Shown: positions 43,101-58,100 of the stretch, one piece after another | Layout of the letters: every line of letters begins with the position of its first letter | Numbering within the stretch: position 1 is the stretch's first letter | Assembly (NCBI GenBank): GCA_013399305.1 | Contig: VXAI01000181.1 | Span: forward strand, 401,830-465,829 | Direction: 5' to 3' | DNA length: 64,000 nucleotides | From: Rostratula benghalensis | Lineage: Eukaryota > Chordata > Aves > Charadriiformes > Rostratulidae | The notes under the pieces: generated by a model | Told to the model about the DNA's origin: nothing | The model's database searches: none | The model's input: the letters and a program-made list of their open reading frames with translations, nothing else | Position numbers and translations under genes: made by a program

Positions 43101-46100
43101 ATCCAAATGGAAAACTCCAGCCAAGACAAAACAAAACCTTTTCCAAACATTTAAAAAAAAAAAGGAAAAAGCCATCTAGTGTGAAGAAAAAAAGAAGAAA
43201 GGCAAATCATTATTGCTGAGGGTTGAGAAGAGAGAAGTGTATCTTCTTTCTTTCTCTTTTCCCCACGATTAATGTGGGTAATTTTCTATTATAAAAATCC
43301 AATAGGAAACCAGGGGGAAAAAAAAAAAAGAAAATACCAACAAAAAAAACCCCCAAACCCACGTTCCTTATTTTTGAAAGTTTCATGAGCTCCATTCCCC
43401 TTCTCAGCCTGTTGTTCAGACCAGAAGCTGAGGCTGCTGTCTGCGCCCAGGGCTCTCTCTGGCTCCGCTCCCGTGGCTCACCCGGAGCCTGTGCTGCAAA
43501 TTCCAGTCCCTTCCAGCACTTCCCACCTCACCATTTGGATCCCACTTTCTTATACTGGGCACAGAGCGGGCCAAGAGTAACATTTAAGGAGTTGAGATTC
43601 AAGGGTGAACACAGCAGAGTTTAAATTTATGCTTGGCTGAAACCTTTTTATCATCCGGATTACTTAAACTGCAAAACTCATGCAGGAAAAGAGAGATACT
43701 CATATTATTATTTATTTATTTTTTGCATTAAGAATGAAACAATCCACCCATTTGGGAAGAGGACCTGGTTGATGGACAGGCCAGGCTGGTTTTGGAAACT
43801 GTGGGCAAATTAGGGAAGAGTAGGGGAGGTCCTGCTGCTGGGCTGGGGGAGCAGGGGTTTCCAAACCCTTTCTCAGGAGGCTGATGCACTTTGGGGGGAC
43901 CCCCAAAACATGCTGTACCCAGCAGGAAAGGTGATTTTTGGGAAGCTGTGGCTTCTCATCTTCCCTGGAAGTCTAAACGAGCAAAGCAAGGCAGGAGAGG
44001 AAAAAGAGAATCAGAACAGCCAGGCGTGCTAACAACTCCCAGGGTTTTTAGCACCGAAAAGTGATTCAGGCTGAGGTGGAGTCTGAATCCAAAGTGCGAC
44101 AGCGACTCCTCACTACTGCTACGTGAGGACACTTGTAAGAGAAGTAAGAAAACTTGGAGATTGGAGGAACTTTTTTCTTGTTTGATCTTTATCCTCTTTC
44201 AAAGGCAGTTTCAGTTTAGAGCAATGAATAACCACAGGTAGATTCACTGAGAAACAGCTCCTGTGCAGACCAAGTGCTCTGTCCTACATGGAAGAGGTTT
44301 CAGAGAACTAGGTCACTGCAGAAATAAGAAAACATCAGGAGTTTCCAGAGGTGGATGACACTAAGTAAGTACTTTTTAAAACCATTTCTAACCTGACAGG
44401 CATCTCCACAGCTGTAAGGATGCTGCTGTGCTGACAGCACTCTGTCCTTCTGACCAAAAGTGCTTCCTGGTCTGTTTATATCCCTCGCCTTTTTATATCC
44501 CCCGTCTGTCTCAAGCCAAGGATTGTCTCAGACCATGGATTCCTTTGGGCAGACACTGCTTTTTTGGCACAATAGGTTGTGGCCCATGACTACACAAGCA
44601 AGCACTAGGACATCACCACCACAATACCCTCCACCCACAAAACAAACTCCCAGCCTCCTGCCCCTGAGCCTTCCCACATCCAGTTCCTTCCAAACCCCAA
44701 ATAATTTTCCGTGGTGATCCAGGGATGCTGCTGGCTTTGGACGTGGGTGATGCCCAGCTCCACACCAGAATTATTCTGCTCGACCATCCCAGCAGCAACC
44801 CTTCCCTGAAGCCACACCAGTGTCCTGTTCTGTGGCTGGGGTGGTGGAGCTCAAGCAGTTCAGATGTTCTCAGCTGAGGACCAGGGAAGGGAAGGTGGGA
44901 ACTGTCACCTCACAGACTGTCAAACACCTTTGCACAAGGTGTGCAGGACTACGTATTCCTTGTAGCTTAATTCCTTATTTCACCTGGTGTGTGCCCACTT
45001 TTGTTTCTCAGATAAACCTCTTCCCATCTCATTTTTCTGCATCAAACCACTCCCTCCGCTCCATTTTCTCACTGATAGAAAAGCCTCCCCCCAGAGGCTG
45101 TGTTTCTGAGAGCTGCTGACAGGGAAGCCAGCGGTGAGTTCTGCTGTCAATAAATCCTGAAGGACTTCCCCCTCCTTACGATCACTCCAACTCCCTCTTC
45201 TCTTCTGCCACCCTGTTCTGCCAATGCCACTTTCTGAAGCTGCTCCTTTCATCAGGGAGCTTTCAAGCTGGAGGCAAGGGGAAAAGAGGAGCCACTCGAG
45301 TCTTACTGCCCAGCCAGGACAGAGAGAAGCCCTGACACGCGCTCGCTTTGTGTCTGTCAGAATTCCAACCAGACATCTACAAACTGTTTAAGGGAAAATA
45401 CAGCTTCTTTGTCTTCCCTCACTCAAGAAGGAGGAATACTTCTTTAATACCTTTTTTACATGCATTCCGCTTCAATAAATAAATAAAAAAAGCTATTACT
45501 CTAATGTTTTGCTTTGGTATCAGTGAGAGAAAACTTGCTTTCAAAAATTATTTTGATTAATCAAGAATTGCATGTGATTTTCAACTGTATTTTAATACGT
45601 TGTTTGGCACTTGGGTTTTGGGGTTTTTTGTTGGGGTTTTTTTGGTTTTTTTTTTTTATTAAAGAGGTATTTTATGAGTAAAACAAATCCCAGAGAAGCA
45701 TAATAAGTGAACAAAGGCTGCATGTCTTTAGGATGGAAAATACTACACAAATTATGGTGATGAGACGCATGTCAGGAAATTAGCTTGTCTGGCCAGCACC
45801 TGCAGTCAAGATGTGGTATATAATGGATGGGATGGAAAGAAACCTATGGGGATTGTTCATTTTTTTGCTTCTGGCTTTTATTTTTTCTGTTTAGATTTCA
45901 TTAAGATGGCAATTACCCAGAAACAATGCAAAGCTGTAAGAAGGGACACATCAGAGAGGCTACACAGAAATTTGGGGTTCTTTTATCCTGTTTGTTGAAA
46001 GATATGCAAATGCTTGGTGTGTGGTGAGGGTGGGATGCTGGGTCTGCCACTTCATCAGTCAAGTTAGAAAAATAAATCAGTATTCTGAGAATTAAAATTA

Positions 46101-49100
46101 ACCACCCACATTCTCTCAAGTCTGCATCACTTGTCAAGAAAACCATACCAAACCCACAAAAAACTTAGGTTAAATGAAATTCAAAACCTACAGTTTTCTC
46201 TAAATTAGTGCATTAAGGCACCATAAAAAGTGGAAAACCAAGATGGAACAGCTGGAAAAAACTATCACTAAAAAACCTGAAATCTATGCATCATTTCCAA
46301 TCCACCAGGATGCAAAAAAAAAAAGAAAACCTTACTGCACCAGAGGACCAAAAGCTGAATTTTTTAAAGGATAAGCCCTATGTATTTTGGTTCTAAGCAT
46401 ATTTCTAGCTCTTTAAGTGTGTCAGGCAAATGCACTGACTGTCAAGATGGAAATGCCCTGACAAGACAAAGAAAGGAAATATTTTAGGATGTCCTTATAT
46501 TTCGGAGCTTTTGCATATCTCTGCAAATGCAGCCTCACATTAGCTGAGAAGATCAGAGGAACTTCTTTGCATGGCCCCTTCAGCAGCTGACACTGCTGAT
46601 GCCAAAGCAGACAGGCCTAGGAAGGAAAATGGCTTGGAAAAAAGAAATAAAGAAGAAATAAAAAGTGCATAAACCACAACAAAATTATCCATGGTAGACT
46701 GGAATAAAATCTTCATGACATTTTTTTTATACAGTACTTAGAATAAAGGCATTACTTTAGGTATCATCTTTCAATCATGAGATCTCAAATTAAGAGCAGT
46801 GTGACAGTTTCAAGGAGAAATAAAAGCTTGTTGCTATGGCAATCAATGCTAATTCTCTATGCCAAGGAAATGTTAAAGTCTAATGGGGGAGAAAAAAAAA
46901 AGAAAAAACCAACAGAAGGAAAATACCCCAAACCATACTACTTACCAGAATTTAAGTCACGTCCAGGATTGAAGGCTCTGCTGTTGACAGTGGTAGACAG
47001 TCGGTCGCAGCTAATAGTTCGAGAAACGTTGGTGTTAAAATTTCCATCAAATCTGAAATGACAACAACAGGATTAGGACTCCACCACCATCTATCCAACC
47101 TATGCAGCATTTGCAACAAAAAGGCACCTTTTTGAAATTTCAATGAAAAAATAATTATTTTGGAAACTCCAACATCAGACGTATTTTACTGGTCCAAGAC
47201 AAACCGCAAAATTCAAAACTGGGGGGATAAGGTCATCGTGGCTGGATTCTATCTGCTCTCTACATGGATATGTGGCATCTTCCTCCAAAATATTCCTTGA
47301 GAGGTGGGATTATAAGAGAGTGCTCCAGCTTGGGAAACGGGTGGAGCATCCAGACAGCCCATCAGTGCTCCCCCCTGTTGTTGAACCCAACTTCTTCTTG
47401 CTCGAGACTCTTTCCCCAGGAGCATTATTTCCTCTTTCACTTGTAAAAGATTTATTCCAAGTGTCTGGCATGAAGAGGATTTCCTCTTTAGGTCTAATGG
47501 AGCAATTGTAAACCTGTTTTCTGTACCTAGATGTGAGGATTTGCATTCAAATAGCGGAAGGAACTTGACAGTCTGAGGTTCTGTGGCATTTTGGTTAGGT
47601 CAAATAATTCAAATACATTCGTAACTCTAATGCAAAAAAACAAATAGTCTACTGCATAGATCTAATGACAATAAAATATAATAAAGCCAATGCCTTAACA
47701 AAATGCAAATAAAAAGGGTTTTAAAGGATTATAAATAACTGGAAACACTTCTGAAGCTTTCAAGGACTTCAATACACTTTTGTATCATTTACACAGACCA
47801 ATTTTATTCCTTAACATTTTTGTGCCCTTGAACATTTTGATGACCTCTGTCTTACAGTGTGATTTTTCTAGTAGTTCAAAAAGCTATTTGCTTCCCATCA
47901 AAGAATTTTTCTACCATCACCCTGTTCCAAAGCAATGGTAAAAAGACAGCAAGCGAGGGCTGTGTAACATCCCCTTGTGGGTGAAGAGCCTTGCCCAGCC
48001 TTTCTGGCCTGAAAGCTGGTAGGAAACAAGTCTTGGAGAAAAACTGGGCTCCAGACTAAACCAGGAAATGACACCCCAAAAAAGCTACATCACAAAATAC
48101 CGATTAATATTAATGGCACATCAATCACCAGCTTAGATCTCCACAGCACCCACCCAGTGCCATTTTAATCACAGAACGATAAGGGTCGGAAGGGACCTCT
48201 GGAGATCATCCAGTCCAACCCCCTGCCAGAGCAGGTCCTCCCAGAGCAGGTCCCACAGGAATGTGTCCAGGTGGGGTTTGAATGTCTCCAGAGATGGAGA
48301 CTCCACCACCTCTCTGGGCAGCCTCTGCCAGGGCTCTGGAAAGAAGTTCCTCCTCATGTTTGGATGAAACTTCTTATGTTCCAGGTTGTACTCATTTGCT
48401 CTTCTCCTGTCACTGGGCAACACTGGCAAAAGACTGGCCCCATCCTCCTGACACCCCGCCTTTAAGTATTTCTAGGTGTTGATCAGATGCCCCCTCAGCC
48501 TTCTCTTCTCCAGACTCAGAAGACCCAAGTCCCTCAGCCTTTCCTCATCACAGAGATGCTCCAGGCCCCTCATCATCTTGGTGGCCCTCTGCTGCACCCT
48601 CTCCAGCAGTTCCCTGTCCCTGGGGAGCTTTCCATGTTCCATGTAGCTCAACGCCCACTACATTGGTGCTTAAGTTCCTATATTTCTTTGCTTTTTGTCA
48701 AATGCACAGAATTGCTTTTATTAATATTACGTTTTTTTCACCACACAGACACATACATGTATACATACCAACACACCCACCTACACACGCTATCATTTGG
48801 AGACCCAAAACGTTGCAAGATGAACCTATCTGCTTCTGGTTGAAGCTGTTAATTAAGAACTGTGAAATCCAGTTAAGCTGTGACTACTTCAACAAACGTG
48901 GAGCCCGGCAAGAATGGGAAGGCACTGATTTTCTGGTTCCTTCCCTCCAGAGTCCTCACTGTAAGGGCTGGGCTTCGTAGATGCAAACAGACAATAAACC
49001 AACGCGCTTCTCCATCATCCCCTTAAAACAACAATTAGCAGAAACAAAAACCGCAGACAGATGGAATCGGTTACCACAAGGAAATCTCAAGTTATGACCA

Positions 49101-52100
49101 CAGGAAGCCAGGTTTTTTTAAGCAAACTAAAACTCTCCTAATCCAATCTATTTTCTTTCCGCCCCATTCCAAAGAACACCATTCCGCAGGGGGTAGCTGC
49201 GGCGGCCCCCAGCCAGGCAGATGCAGGATTTGCCCAAAGCCCCCATCGCTCCATTTTCAGGGTCCTCACACACTGGGTGGAGGAAGACCTTTTCTGACTT
49301 AGAGGGGAAAAGTAAGAAAAAGGAAGGTATTTGTATAGTAGGCTTAAGATCACCATCTCTGTGTGTGACTGTAAGATTTGCATCACAAAACCAGGAAAAA
49401 TGCTCCTGGGAGGAGTGTGGGGCTCTCCATCAGCAGCTCCGCTGTTGCCTACACAGGCCATGTCCCAGTACAACCACTGAGATTGGGATTAGTTTTTTTT
49501 ATTTTTTATTTTTTTTAACTTAAAGCAAAGACTTAACTTCTCTTCTCAATGAAGAGCACAGCACAGCCTTCTCCCGAGCTGAGAAATTTCCCCTCCTAGT
49601 GTAGAAGTCATCTCCTGAGAATTTACTATTGAACTGCTTAATGCTTTTTTGAAGCACAAATAAATAAAATAGTATTTTATGCAAATGCATAACGAAACCT
49701 CAGCACTGATTTCTTTGGTCTTAGCACCAGATTAAATTTTATGAGTCTTGTAGAGACAAGTAGTCTCAATTTTACATAGCTAGGGCTCTGTTTGAAGAAG
49801 CTCTAATCAAACTGAATTCTGAATATGCAAAACCTGATCATTATTGATTACTAATTGCTTAATTTTAATATCTTCACTGCCACGTAGAAACATCAATGAA
49901 AACATGGTCTCCTTAAATGGGCACGGCTTGAAATTACTTGAATCTGTAACCACTACCCGTGTTATTCTTAAAGGAGATGAAGGAGATTACCGAGGAACAG
50001 GTAGAGTTATGGAGGCATCAACATTTTTTGATCACTTCTCAAACTTAGACTTAGGNNNNNNNNNNNNNNNNNNNNNNNNNNNNNNNNNNNNNNNNNNNNN
50101 NNNNNNNNNNNNNNNNNNNNNNNNNNNNNNNNNNNNNNNNNNNNNNNNNNNNNNNNNNNNNNNNNNNNNNNNNNNNNNNNNNNNNNNNNNNNNNNNNNNN
50201 NNNNNNNNNNNNNNNNNNNNNNNNNNNNNNNNNNNNNNNNNNNNNNNNNNNNNNNNNNNNNAAATTATATAATTTATTATTTTAAAGTTGCAAACCTTCT
50301 ACCATATAAATGCAAATGTACATGGAAAAGGCAAGTTTTTCCACCAGGGAGTCCCAGAGCAGCCTGTACCCAAATTTTACCTCTTTGCAAATATTTTACA
50401 TCCCTCACTCGTTACCGTTTTAACTCCGCTTGCCCTCCTCCATCCCCACCTCACACAGGTAATTATAAAACTTGCTCATCACTGGAGCACCTTCAATTGT
50501 GGTGGCTGCTCAACACATACAAACCACTCAGTGAAAAACGCTGTCTGCAGCAGGAAGAAGACCAGGCAGCTGGTCCTAGCACTCCTTGCTCTACAAAAAC
50601 CACAGTGGGCTCCTTATTGGACCCAGATGTTTTGGGCTTTTTGGTATTTTTTCCAAAACAGTATAATCAACAGCATTCCACGGCTGCTGGTGTTTTGACT
50701 CAAGGCTCAGATGAGGCAAAGAGGTTTTGATGATCTTCTGAATTGTCCTCACTCTTCACAGAACAGAGAAATGGATGGACAGACAAACAGAAAGGTCTCT
50801 TGTCCTCCTGATGGGACCCAGCACCCATGAGGCCGTACGACCAAGGCGGGATGGTAGGGATGTCAGATACCGAAAGGAGCCAAACCATCGAGCTCTGCAC
50901 GGGCTCATCTGCTCTGCCAGGAGCTGCTTGGTGAAATTATTTGCAACCTGCTCTCAGAAAACTCCCCAAAGTCCTCTCCATCAAGGAATACACTTGACAT
51001 TTCACAGGGAGGTCATTCTCGGATCAAGGCTGGGGCTTTTCCTATCCCCATTCAAATGTAACCACTTCAAAAAATCACAGCTTCTACCAAGCAAGCAAGA
51101 ATCCCGTTGGATTTTTGTGTTGGCAAAAGACTTTCCAGATTAAGACTGATTGACAAAAGATGGGCTTCACAAAACCCACGTTTATCTTTGGGCAAAAACC
51201 AGATGGAGAAGAGCTAGAGACTGCAAATTAAACATCTCCACACTAAAGAAATATTTATGAGGAATGCTAAAGAACAAACTCCTAGGGAAAGGTAATGACT
51301 TTTCAGGATGTTAGTTAATCATCCCAGTGCTCCCATCAAAATCTGTTAGTGATGGCAGCAGGATACCTTGTTAGCAACTAACACTATGCATGCCTGAGAC
51401 CATGGGCAGTAAATGCTGGGGTTTAATTCAAAATCATGTGGCATCTTCCTCTCAATTTCATTTTGTGTCAAAAGTCATAGCTCATGGTCCCTTGAAGATT
51501 CTGACACGTGGTTCTCAGGCTACGACTCGCTTGAAACCACCTGGCAGCGAAGCTGTACGTATCGTGTCTCAAAATGTTGAGGGTGTTGCTACATCCCTTC
51601 TCAGAACACAGAAAGCCACCCAAACTGAATTTCAGGTCTCTTGGTCACGATAGATATTAACAGGGGGGTTTGAGCAGATAAATCCTGCCTTCTAGGAAGG
51701 CAAAAATAAAGTTATCACCTCAACCATCCCACCATGGGTGCTCCTGCAGCCCCAAACCCATCACCACGGGTGAAGGGGATCAGCATCTTGGATATTCCAC
51801 ACCCCATTCACATTGCACTTTCTCTGCTGAGGCTCTTTAATGCAAAAAAAACCCAACAAATGCCCTCAGATTTTTTCAGTAAGCAACTTCCATGTTACCC
51901 TTCAGAAAAATGAAGAAATAGAAGCTGAAGTAATCTGCAGCAGAGGTGAAAAAGGAGCGGAAGAAATTGCTGCAGCCCAGCCCTCCCCTCCTTTCCCCCT
52001 GCTACAGGACACAAGGAGCAAAAAGAGAATACAGTTAATGGGAAAATGACATAAATAAAATATGCAGAAGAACAATTGCTTTAAATTCCATAAATTAAAG

Positions 52101-55100
52101 ACCAGCCCTCAGACAGACCTGTCATCCTAGAAATAAGGAGTGCCCCAGACTCAACTATGTGGGATACCTACCTCACATCTCTTCTCGGGTGCAGTCTGCC
52201 ATAAAACTGAGTATTTGCACCTTGCAATGGAGGGTATTTTTAAAGCATGACTGGTTCCATGATACAAGGACCTTGAGAAGAGCTCCCCTTGCAAATGTAC
52301 ATCCTCAGAAAACCAATGCCAGAAACCAGAGGAATTTACATTGCAATATTAGCAGTCATTTTAATGACACTGGAGAATTTTCCATGTGCTTCTTTTGGGT
52401 CCCTCTGAGTCGTTTCAATTAAGAATATGCTATTAACCTATTTGGTAACCTTCATCATTAAAGCAACAATTAAAACTAAAGCCCCAACCCTGCCACGTGG
52501 CATTTACAGTAAAGACTTATATTCTTGGCTGCAATCACTTGTTTTACCTTTCCTACAACATACTTACATCTTCCACATTTTCCATACCAATTTCAAACTG
52601 TACAACTCTTCCCAGCCCTTGTTTTGGAAGAAGTTAAAAATCGCCCCCAAAAAATATTTTAAGACAGGTATTCATCAGCACCCCTTCTCTGCACAAAGGC
52701 AACTTGATTTTCACCGGTGCCTCCCACTTTTGCCAGCAGCAAGACAACGAGATGGCCAGTAACAGTGGTGGATGGTTGAGTTCTCCTGATATTTGGCCTC
52801 AAATGTTCTAGGTGGTACAGAGTCACAACATGATATGGGGTTGGAAGGGACCTCTGGAGATCATCCAACCCCCTGCCAGAGCAGGTCCCACAGGAATGTG
52901 TCCAGGGGGGTTTGGAATGTCTCCAGAGAAGGAGATTCCACCACCTCTCTGGGCAGCCTCTGCCAGGGCTCTGCCACCCTCACATGAAAGAAGTTCCTCC
53001 TCATGGTTAGATGGAACCTCCTATGTTCCAGTTCACGACCATTTCCTCTTGTTCTCTCGCTGGGCACCACTGAAAAAAGACTGGCCCCATCCTCCTGACA
53101 CCCACCCTTTCAGTATTTATAGGTGTTGATCAGATCTCCCCTCAGCCTTCTCTTCTCCAGACTCAGAAGACCCAAGTCCCTCAGCCTTTCCTCATCAGAG
53201 AGATGGTCCAGGCCACTCATCATCTTTGTGGTCCTCTGCTGTCCCCTCTCCAGCAGTTCCCCATCCTTTTTGAACTGGGGAGCCCAGAACTGGTCCCAGT
53301 GCTCTCCCCAGGGCAGAGCAGAGGGGGAGGGTGATGTCCCTCAACCTGCTGGTCACACTATTCTTGACGCACCCCAGGATGCCAGTGGCCTTCTTGGCCA
53401 CAAGGGCCAATTGCTGGCTCACTGTCACCCTGCTGTCCACCACTGCTCCCAGGTCTTTTTCCTCTGAGCTGCTCTCCACCGCAGCCAACACTTAGGAAGT
53501 CCTCCAAAATCCTTCCCAGTAACAAACCACCAGAACCCGTATTGAGATGCAGTTAAGTTTTGCCCTTAACTTACACGAGAGGCAGAGGCATCGGCTGAAA
53601 TCCAGCTTCAAGACGGACCCGCTTCCCCCACCCCCCTTTTCCCTCTGCAAAGCCCTTCCTTCTGGATTCACTTTAATGAAACAACGGATCGAAACGGCAT
53701 CCCGAGGGAGCAAACAGAGCCACGACTCCCACTTTGATCTCCTCCCCACGGAGAAACGCGCTCCCTGCCCAGCTTGCAAGATGTTCACTTGATTGACGGC
53801 CGCTCTGATGTGCGAAACTGCTTTGAACTTCAGACATTAAATTCCCATCAGGGCTGCGCTCATTTTTATTCTCCTTCAACAGGATTTACAAGCAGGAGAT
53901 CAGCAAGTGGAGGAGATAAAATAAATTTGCAGCGGCTTTGAATCTTACATCAAAACAGGGCTCGAGTGAGCTCCAATTGGATTTTGTTCGGCCTGAATTT
54001 ACAGCGTAAATCAACCTCTTTTGTAGAGTTTCAGTTTAGGGGGGAAAAGGAGAGATCTGTGTCTAAAAATGACACTTGAGCAGCTTCTGAGGGGTTCTCA
54101 TTGTTTTAAGACTCTTCCCCCCCCCCCCCCTTTTCCATTCATACAAATTTTGAGTTCAGTATAGAAATGAAATTACATAAGTTCAATGAAAATTCAGCAT
54201 TTCCTTTGAAATTCACAAGTAGGGCTGCGTTCTTGATGGTGAAGCAGGACTATCACTCATACTTTACATACTTAAATATGTTTCCCACTGCATCTAAGCA
54301 GAATGCTGGAAAACAACGGGTTTTTAATGAATAAATTCATCCAAAAAAAAGTTATGCTTCAGTTAACCAGTTTTTTCTGGCAAGATACAGAAGTTGTTCC
54401 AATTATTTCAACTGCTGCTTGAAGTAGCCAAGGGATCCTTGCTCTCAGTTGTAAAGGAAGCCTATTGTTGGAAGGAGGACTGAAACCCAGTAACACCAAC
54501 TATTCCAAACCCCATTTTTTCGTGAGAAACTCAGCCACATTGATGAAGTGAAAGCAACAACCCAAGAGAGCAATTTCCTAAATACCTGCTAGAGCTTATG
54601 GACAACTGAAGGTCACGCCAAGACCACCACTATGCACATCCCTACGTTTTCTAGAAAGCCACATGCATTTCTGTAGTCTGATACTCTGCAAGAATAGCAA
54701 ATATCTTAAATCTCACTTCTTGTGGCCCACCCCGTTCTCCTTTGGAAGTGCAGGTCTTCAGCTATTGCAGCAACTGAATGGGATTCCCGTTATCTCCCAC
54801 TTAACTGCTGGGGAGTGGAAAGATAAACAGAGAAAGAGCTACGATAAAATTGAACTGCATTAGCAAATATTTAACCATCTGTTTAAAAAGCCAAAAAACC
54901 CCAACCACTTCTGAAGGCGCTATCACAGTCAGGGAGTAAATGATTTTCAAAAATAGGTTTGTAAACTCACTTATGCAAACAGCTCTATTAATGTTCGTAA
55001 CGCCACGCTGCCAAGTGCTATGTTTTACCAACAGATATTTCTCCATTCCATTTCCTTTCACAAATTTAGATAAATGCATTCCCTAAGCTCTTATCAGCAC

Positions 55101-58100
55101 GGGTAAAGAAAGAACAAAAATAGATTTCCAGCTGCCTTGAAACATATATAGATATATATGTTATGTAGATAATAGGATAGATTTCAGAAGAATTTCTTGG
55201 CTGTGAGGGTGGTGAGAGCCTGGCCCAGGCTGCCCAGAGAAGCTGTGGAGGGGTTGGAAGGGGCTTGGAGCAACCTGGTCTGGTGGGAGTTGTCCCTGCC
55301 CAGGGCAGGTGAGGTTGGGACTGGATGGTCTTTAAGGTCCCTTCCAACCCAAACCGTTCTATGACTCCATGATCCATGAGCAGCAGAAGTGAGAGCATTA
55401 CAACAACACAGCTCTAAACCTACGGTTTCTGGAGACCTGGGACAACTTTCCATAAAAGCCAGCAGTGAAATTCTTGTCAGTCCTCTGGAGTAGAAGCAAA
55501 GAGAAAGGGGGATGTTTCCACCAGCACACGTGTGTATTCACATCCCATGGCATCACGTGGGGCACCTTCCTGGTGCTTCCTGGTGACTCTGCCCTTCTCT
55601 CCCCGCTCCAGTCCCAGGGAACTCAAGGAAACCCTTCCTTCCTTTCTCTCACCGACACCCGAGGACATGGAATGCTGCAGCAGAGCGGAGCACGATTGGT
55701 CTTAAAACTGGGCAGGAGCAGAGGGGGACTGAGATTGGGTTAGGGAAGATTTTTTTTGTCTCCCTTTAAAAGCATCGTCTCTGCTTCCTGTTAGAAAACC
55801 TGCACAGGCAGCAGTGTGTTTCCTCGCAAATGCACCTGAATAAGGTACAGCCTCTTTTTTTTTTTTTGGAAGGTAATCTTACTGCAGATATGCAGGGCTT
55901 TGCTATGTCAAAGAAACCACTGGAGTGTACTGCATGGCACCAGTTCTGTCAAGTACCTACTTGCAACTGCATCTTCACTTACCGTGCGAGTGTAACTTTC
56001 CCTCACCCAGCAAAAGTGGAACCATGTAAAGCTATTTCTGAAAGTCTCCTACACGAGCCAGGTAGCTTCAATCACAACTTCTCCTGAAAAAGGCATTTTG
56101 AATACTCAAGTATTACACAAATTATCAGACATACTCTTTCTTTCCGTGTGGAAAGAGTCTGATTTCCTTTTATCTGTTAATATTCATTATAAACCACCTA
56201 TTTGATCTACAGGCTGCCATCCAGCCCAACGCTATCTTTATGAAGAAAGCTATTCCAGTTGTCATTGACCAGTCTGACCACACAGACCTGCGTAGTTACA
56301 ACTCAGTTCTTAAGTTCTTCTTTAGACTCTTTAGGCTCCCATCAATTCATACTGAAAGTGCAGGGAAGCTGCAGGTGCTCAGAACATCTGAGAAATAAAT
56401 ACTCTTTATTTTTATTCTTTCCCCTGCCTTCTTGCTGAGGCTGTGCTCTAGCCCCATCTGCACCCCATGCACTTCAGGCCATTTCGGTTACAAGACTTCC
56501 CAACAGACTAACGAGGGCTTTCGTGGACACAAAGCATCTCAGACATGAGAAACAGGAAACATGGTCTTGCACACAAAGGTATTTATCCTCTTAAGAAGGA
56601 AGATACTTTAATTAAAACTCTGCCTGGTAAATAACCACCCAGTTCCCTATCGTGATAGCGGATGTCTGGAGACAGAATGAACTCTGTTTCTCGTGGCTTC
56701 TTCAGCAGCTTTTATTGATGAGGAAACACAAAGCCTTATGTTTTCAAGCAGGGGTTTCTTCAAGGATTAGAAGACACATGACACTTGACATCCATTTTCC
56801 TTATCATGAGTTTACCCATCCTTTTTGCTAAGTGCCCAGAGCACTTTATCTGTATTAACTCTGTCTGGTTGGAGGGATGCCATGGGCTGCCTCTTCTCAG
56901 CTGCTCCAGGCACTCCCTCAGTGCGACACAGCCCTGGGAAAAGGAGCAAGGCTCCAGGCTCTGACTCCACCAACATAAATATCACCCAGATGGTTGGGCA
57001 GAGACTGCTTCTTCGTACCATCCTCTTCGGAGCTCGTCTGAAAGCTGTGCTCTCCGGCTGCTCTTCTCAACTCTTGTCTCTCCCTCCATTGCCATCATGG
57101 GTTTTCCCATTCCTAACCCTTGAGTAAGTAAGAACTGAAAATGGAAACAGCTGCATCTGAAGCAAGGAACAGCAACAACTCAAGTGAAGCCCAGAACCCC
57201 TGCTCAGTTGCTCCAATTTAGCAGCTTACTTCAACTCAGCAGCACCTGCATATATACTTAAGCCTATGACTGATCTCCATTGACACAAGCACAGCTTTAA
57301 ACCCTTTGGTAAAGATGAGCACAAATGGATGATTAAATGTTTGTTGCATTAAAAAAAAAATTCCCTTGGAAAAGTCCCTTGCCAAAAGCGCTCAACAGCC
57401 ACCAACTGCGCTGCCTCCTCAAGTTGATTTTGCACATGCTAATTTATTTATTTATTTTTCCCACTTTCCAACCCAAGGCAGTTCCATTGCACGGACCCAC
57501 CCTGGTGGGCAGAAGAACCACGTAAGTGAGAACTTAGCTCTTAGGCCAGTAGATGATGGGTATCCCCTCTACTCTGCCCTGGTGAGACCCCATCTGGAAT
57601 AGTGTGTCCAGTTCTGGGCCCCTCAGCTCCAGAGGGACAGGGAACTGCTGGAGAGAGTCCAGGGCAGGGCTATAAAGATGCTGAATGGAGTGGAGCATCT
57701 CCCAGAGGAGGAAAGGCTGAGGGAGCTGGGTCTCCTGAGCTTGGAGAAGAGGAGACTGAGGGGTGACCTCCTGAATGTTTCTAAATCTGGAAAGGGTGAG
57801 TGTCAGGAGGATGGAGCCAGGCTCTTCTCAGGGACAGGCAATGACAGGACAAGGGGCAATGGGTGCAAGCTGGAACAGAGGAGGTTCCACTGAAATAGGA
57901 GGAAGAACTTCTTCCTGGTGAGGGTGAGGGAGCACTGGCAGGGGCTGCCCAGAGAGGTGGTGGAGTCTCCTTCTCTGGAGACATTCAAACCCCTCTTGGA
58001 CACGTTCCTGTGGGACCTGCTCTGGGTGTTCCTGCTCTGGCAGGGGGATTGGACTGGATGAGCTTTCAAGGTCCCTTCCAATCCCTGAGAGTCTGTGATT

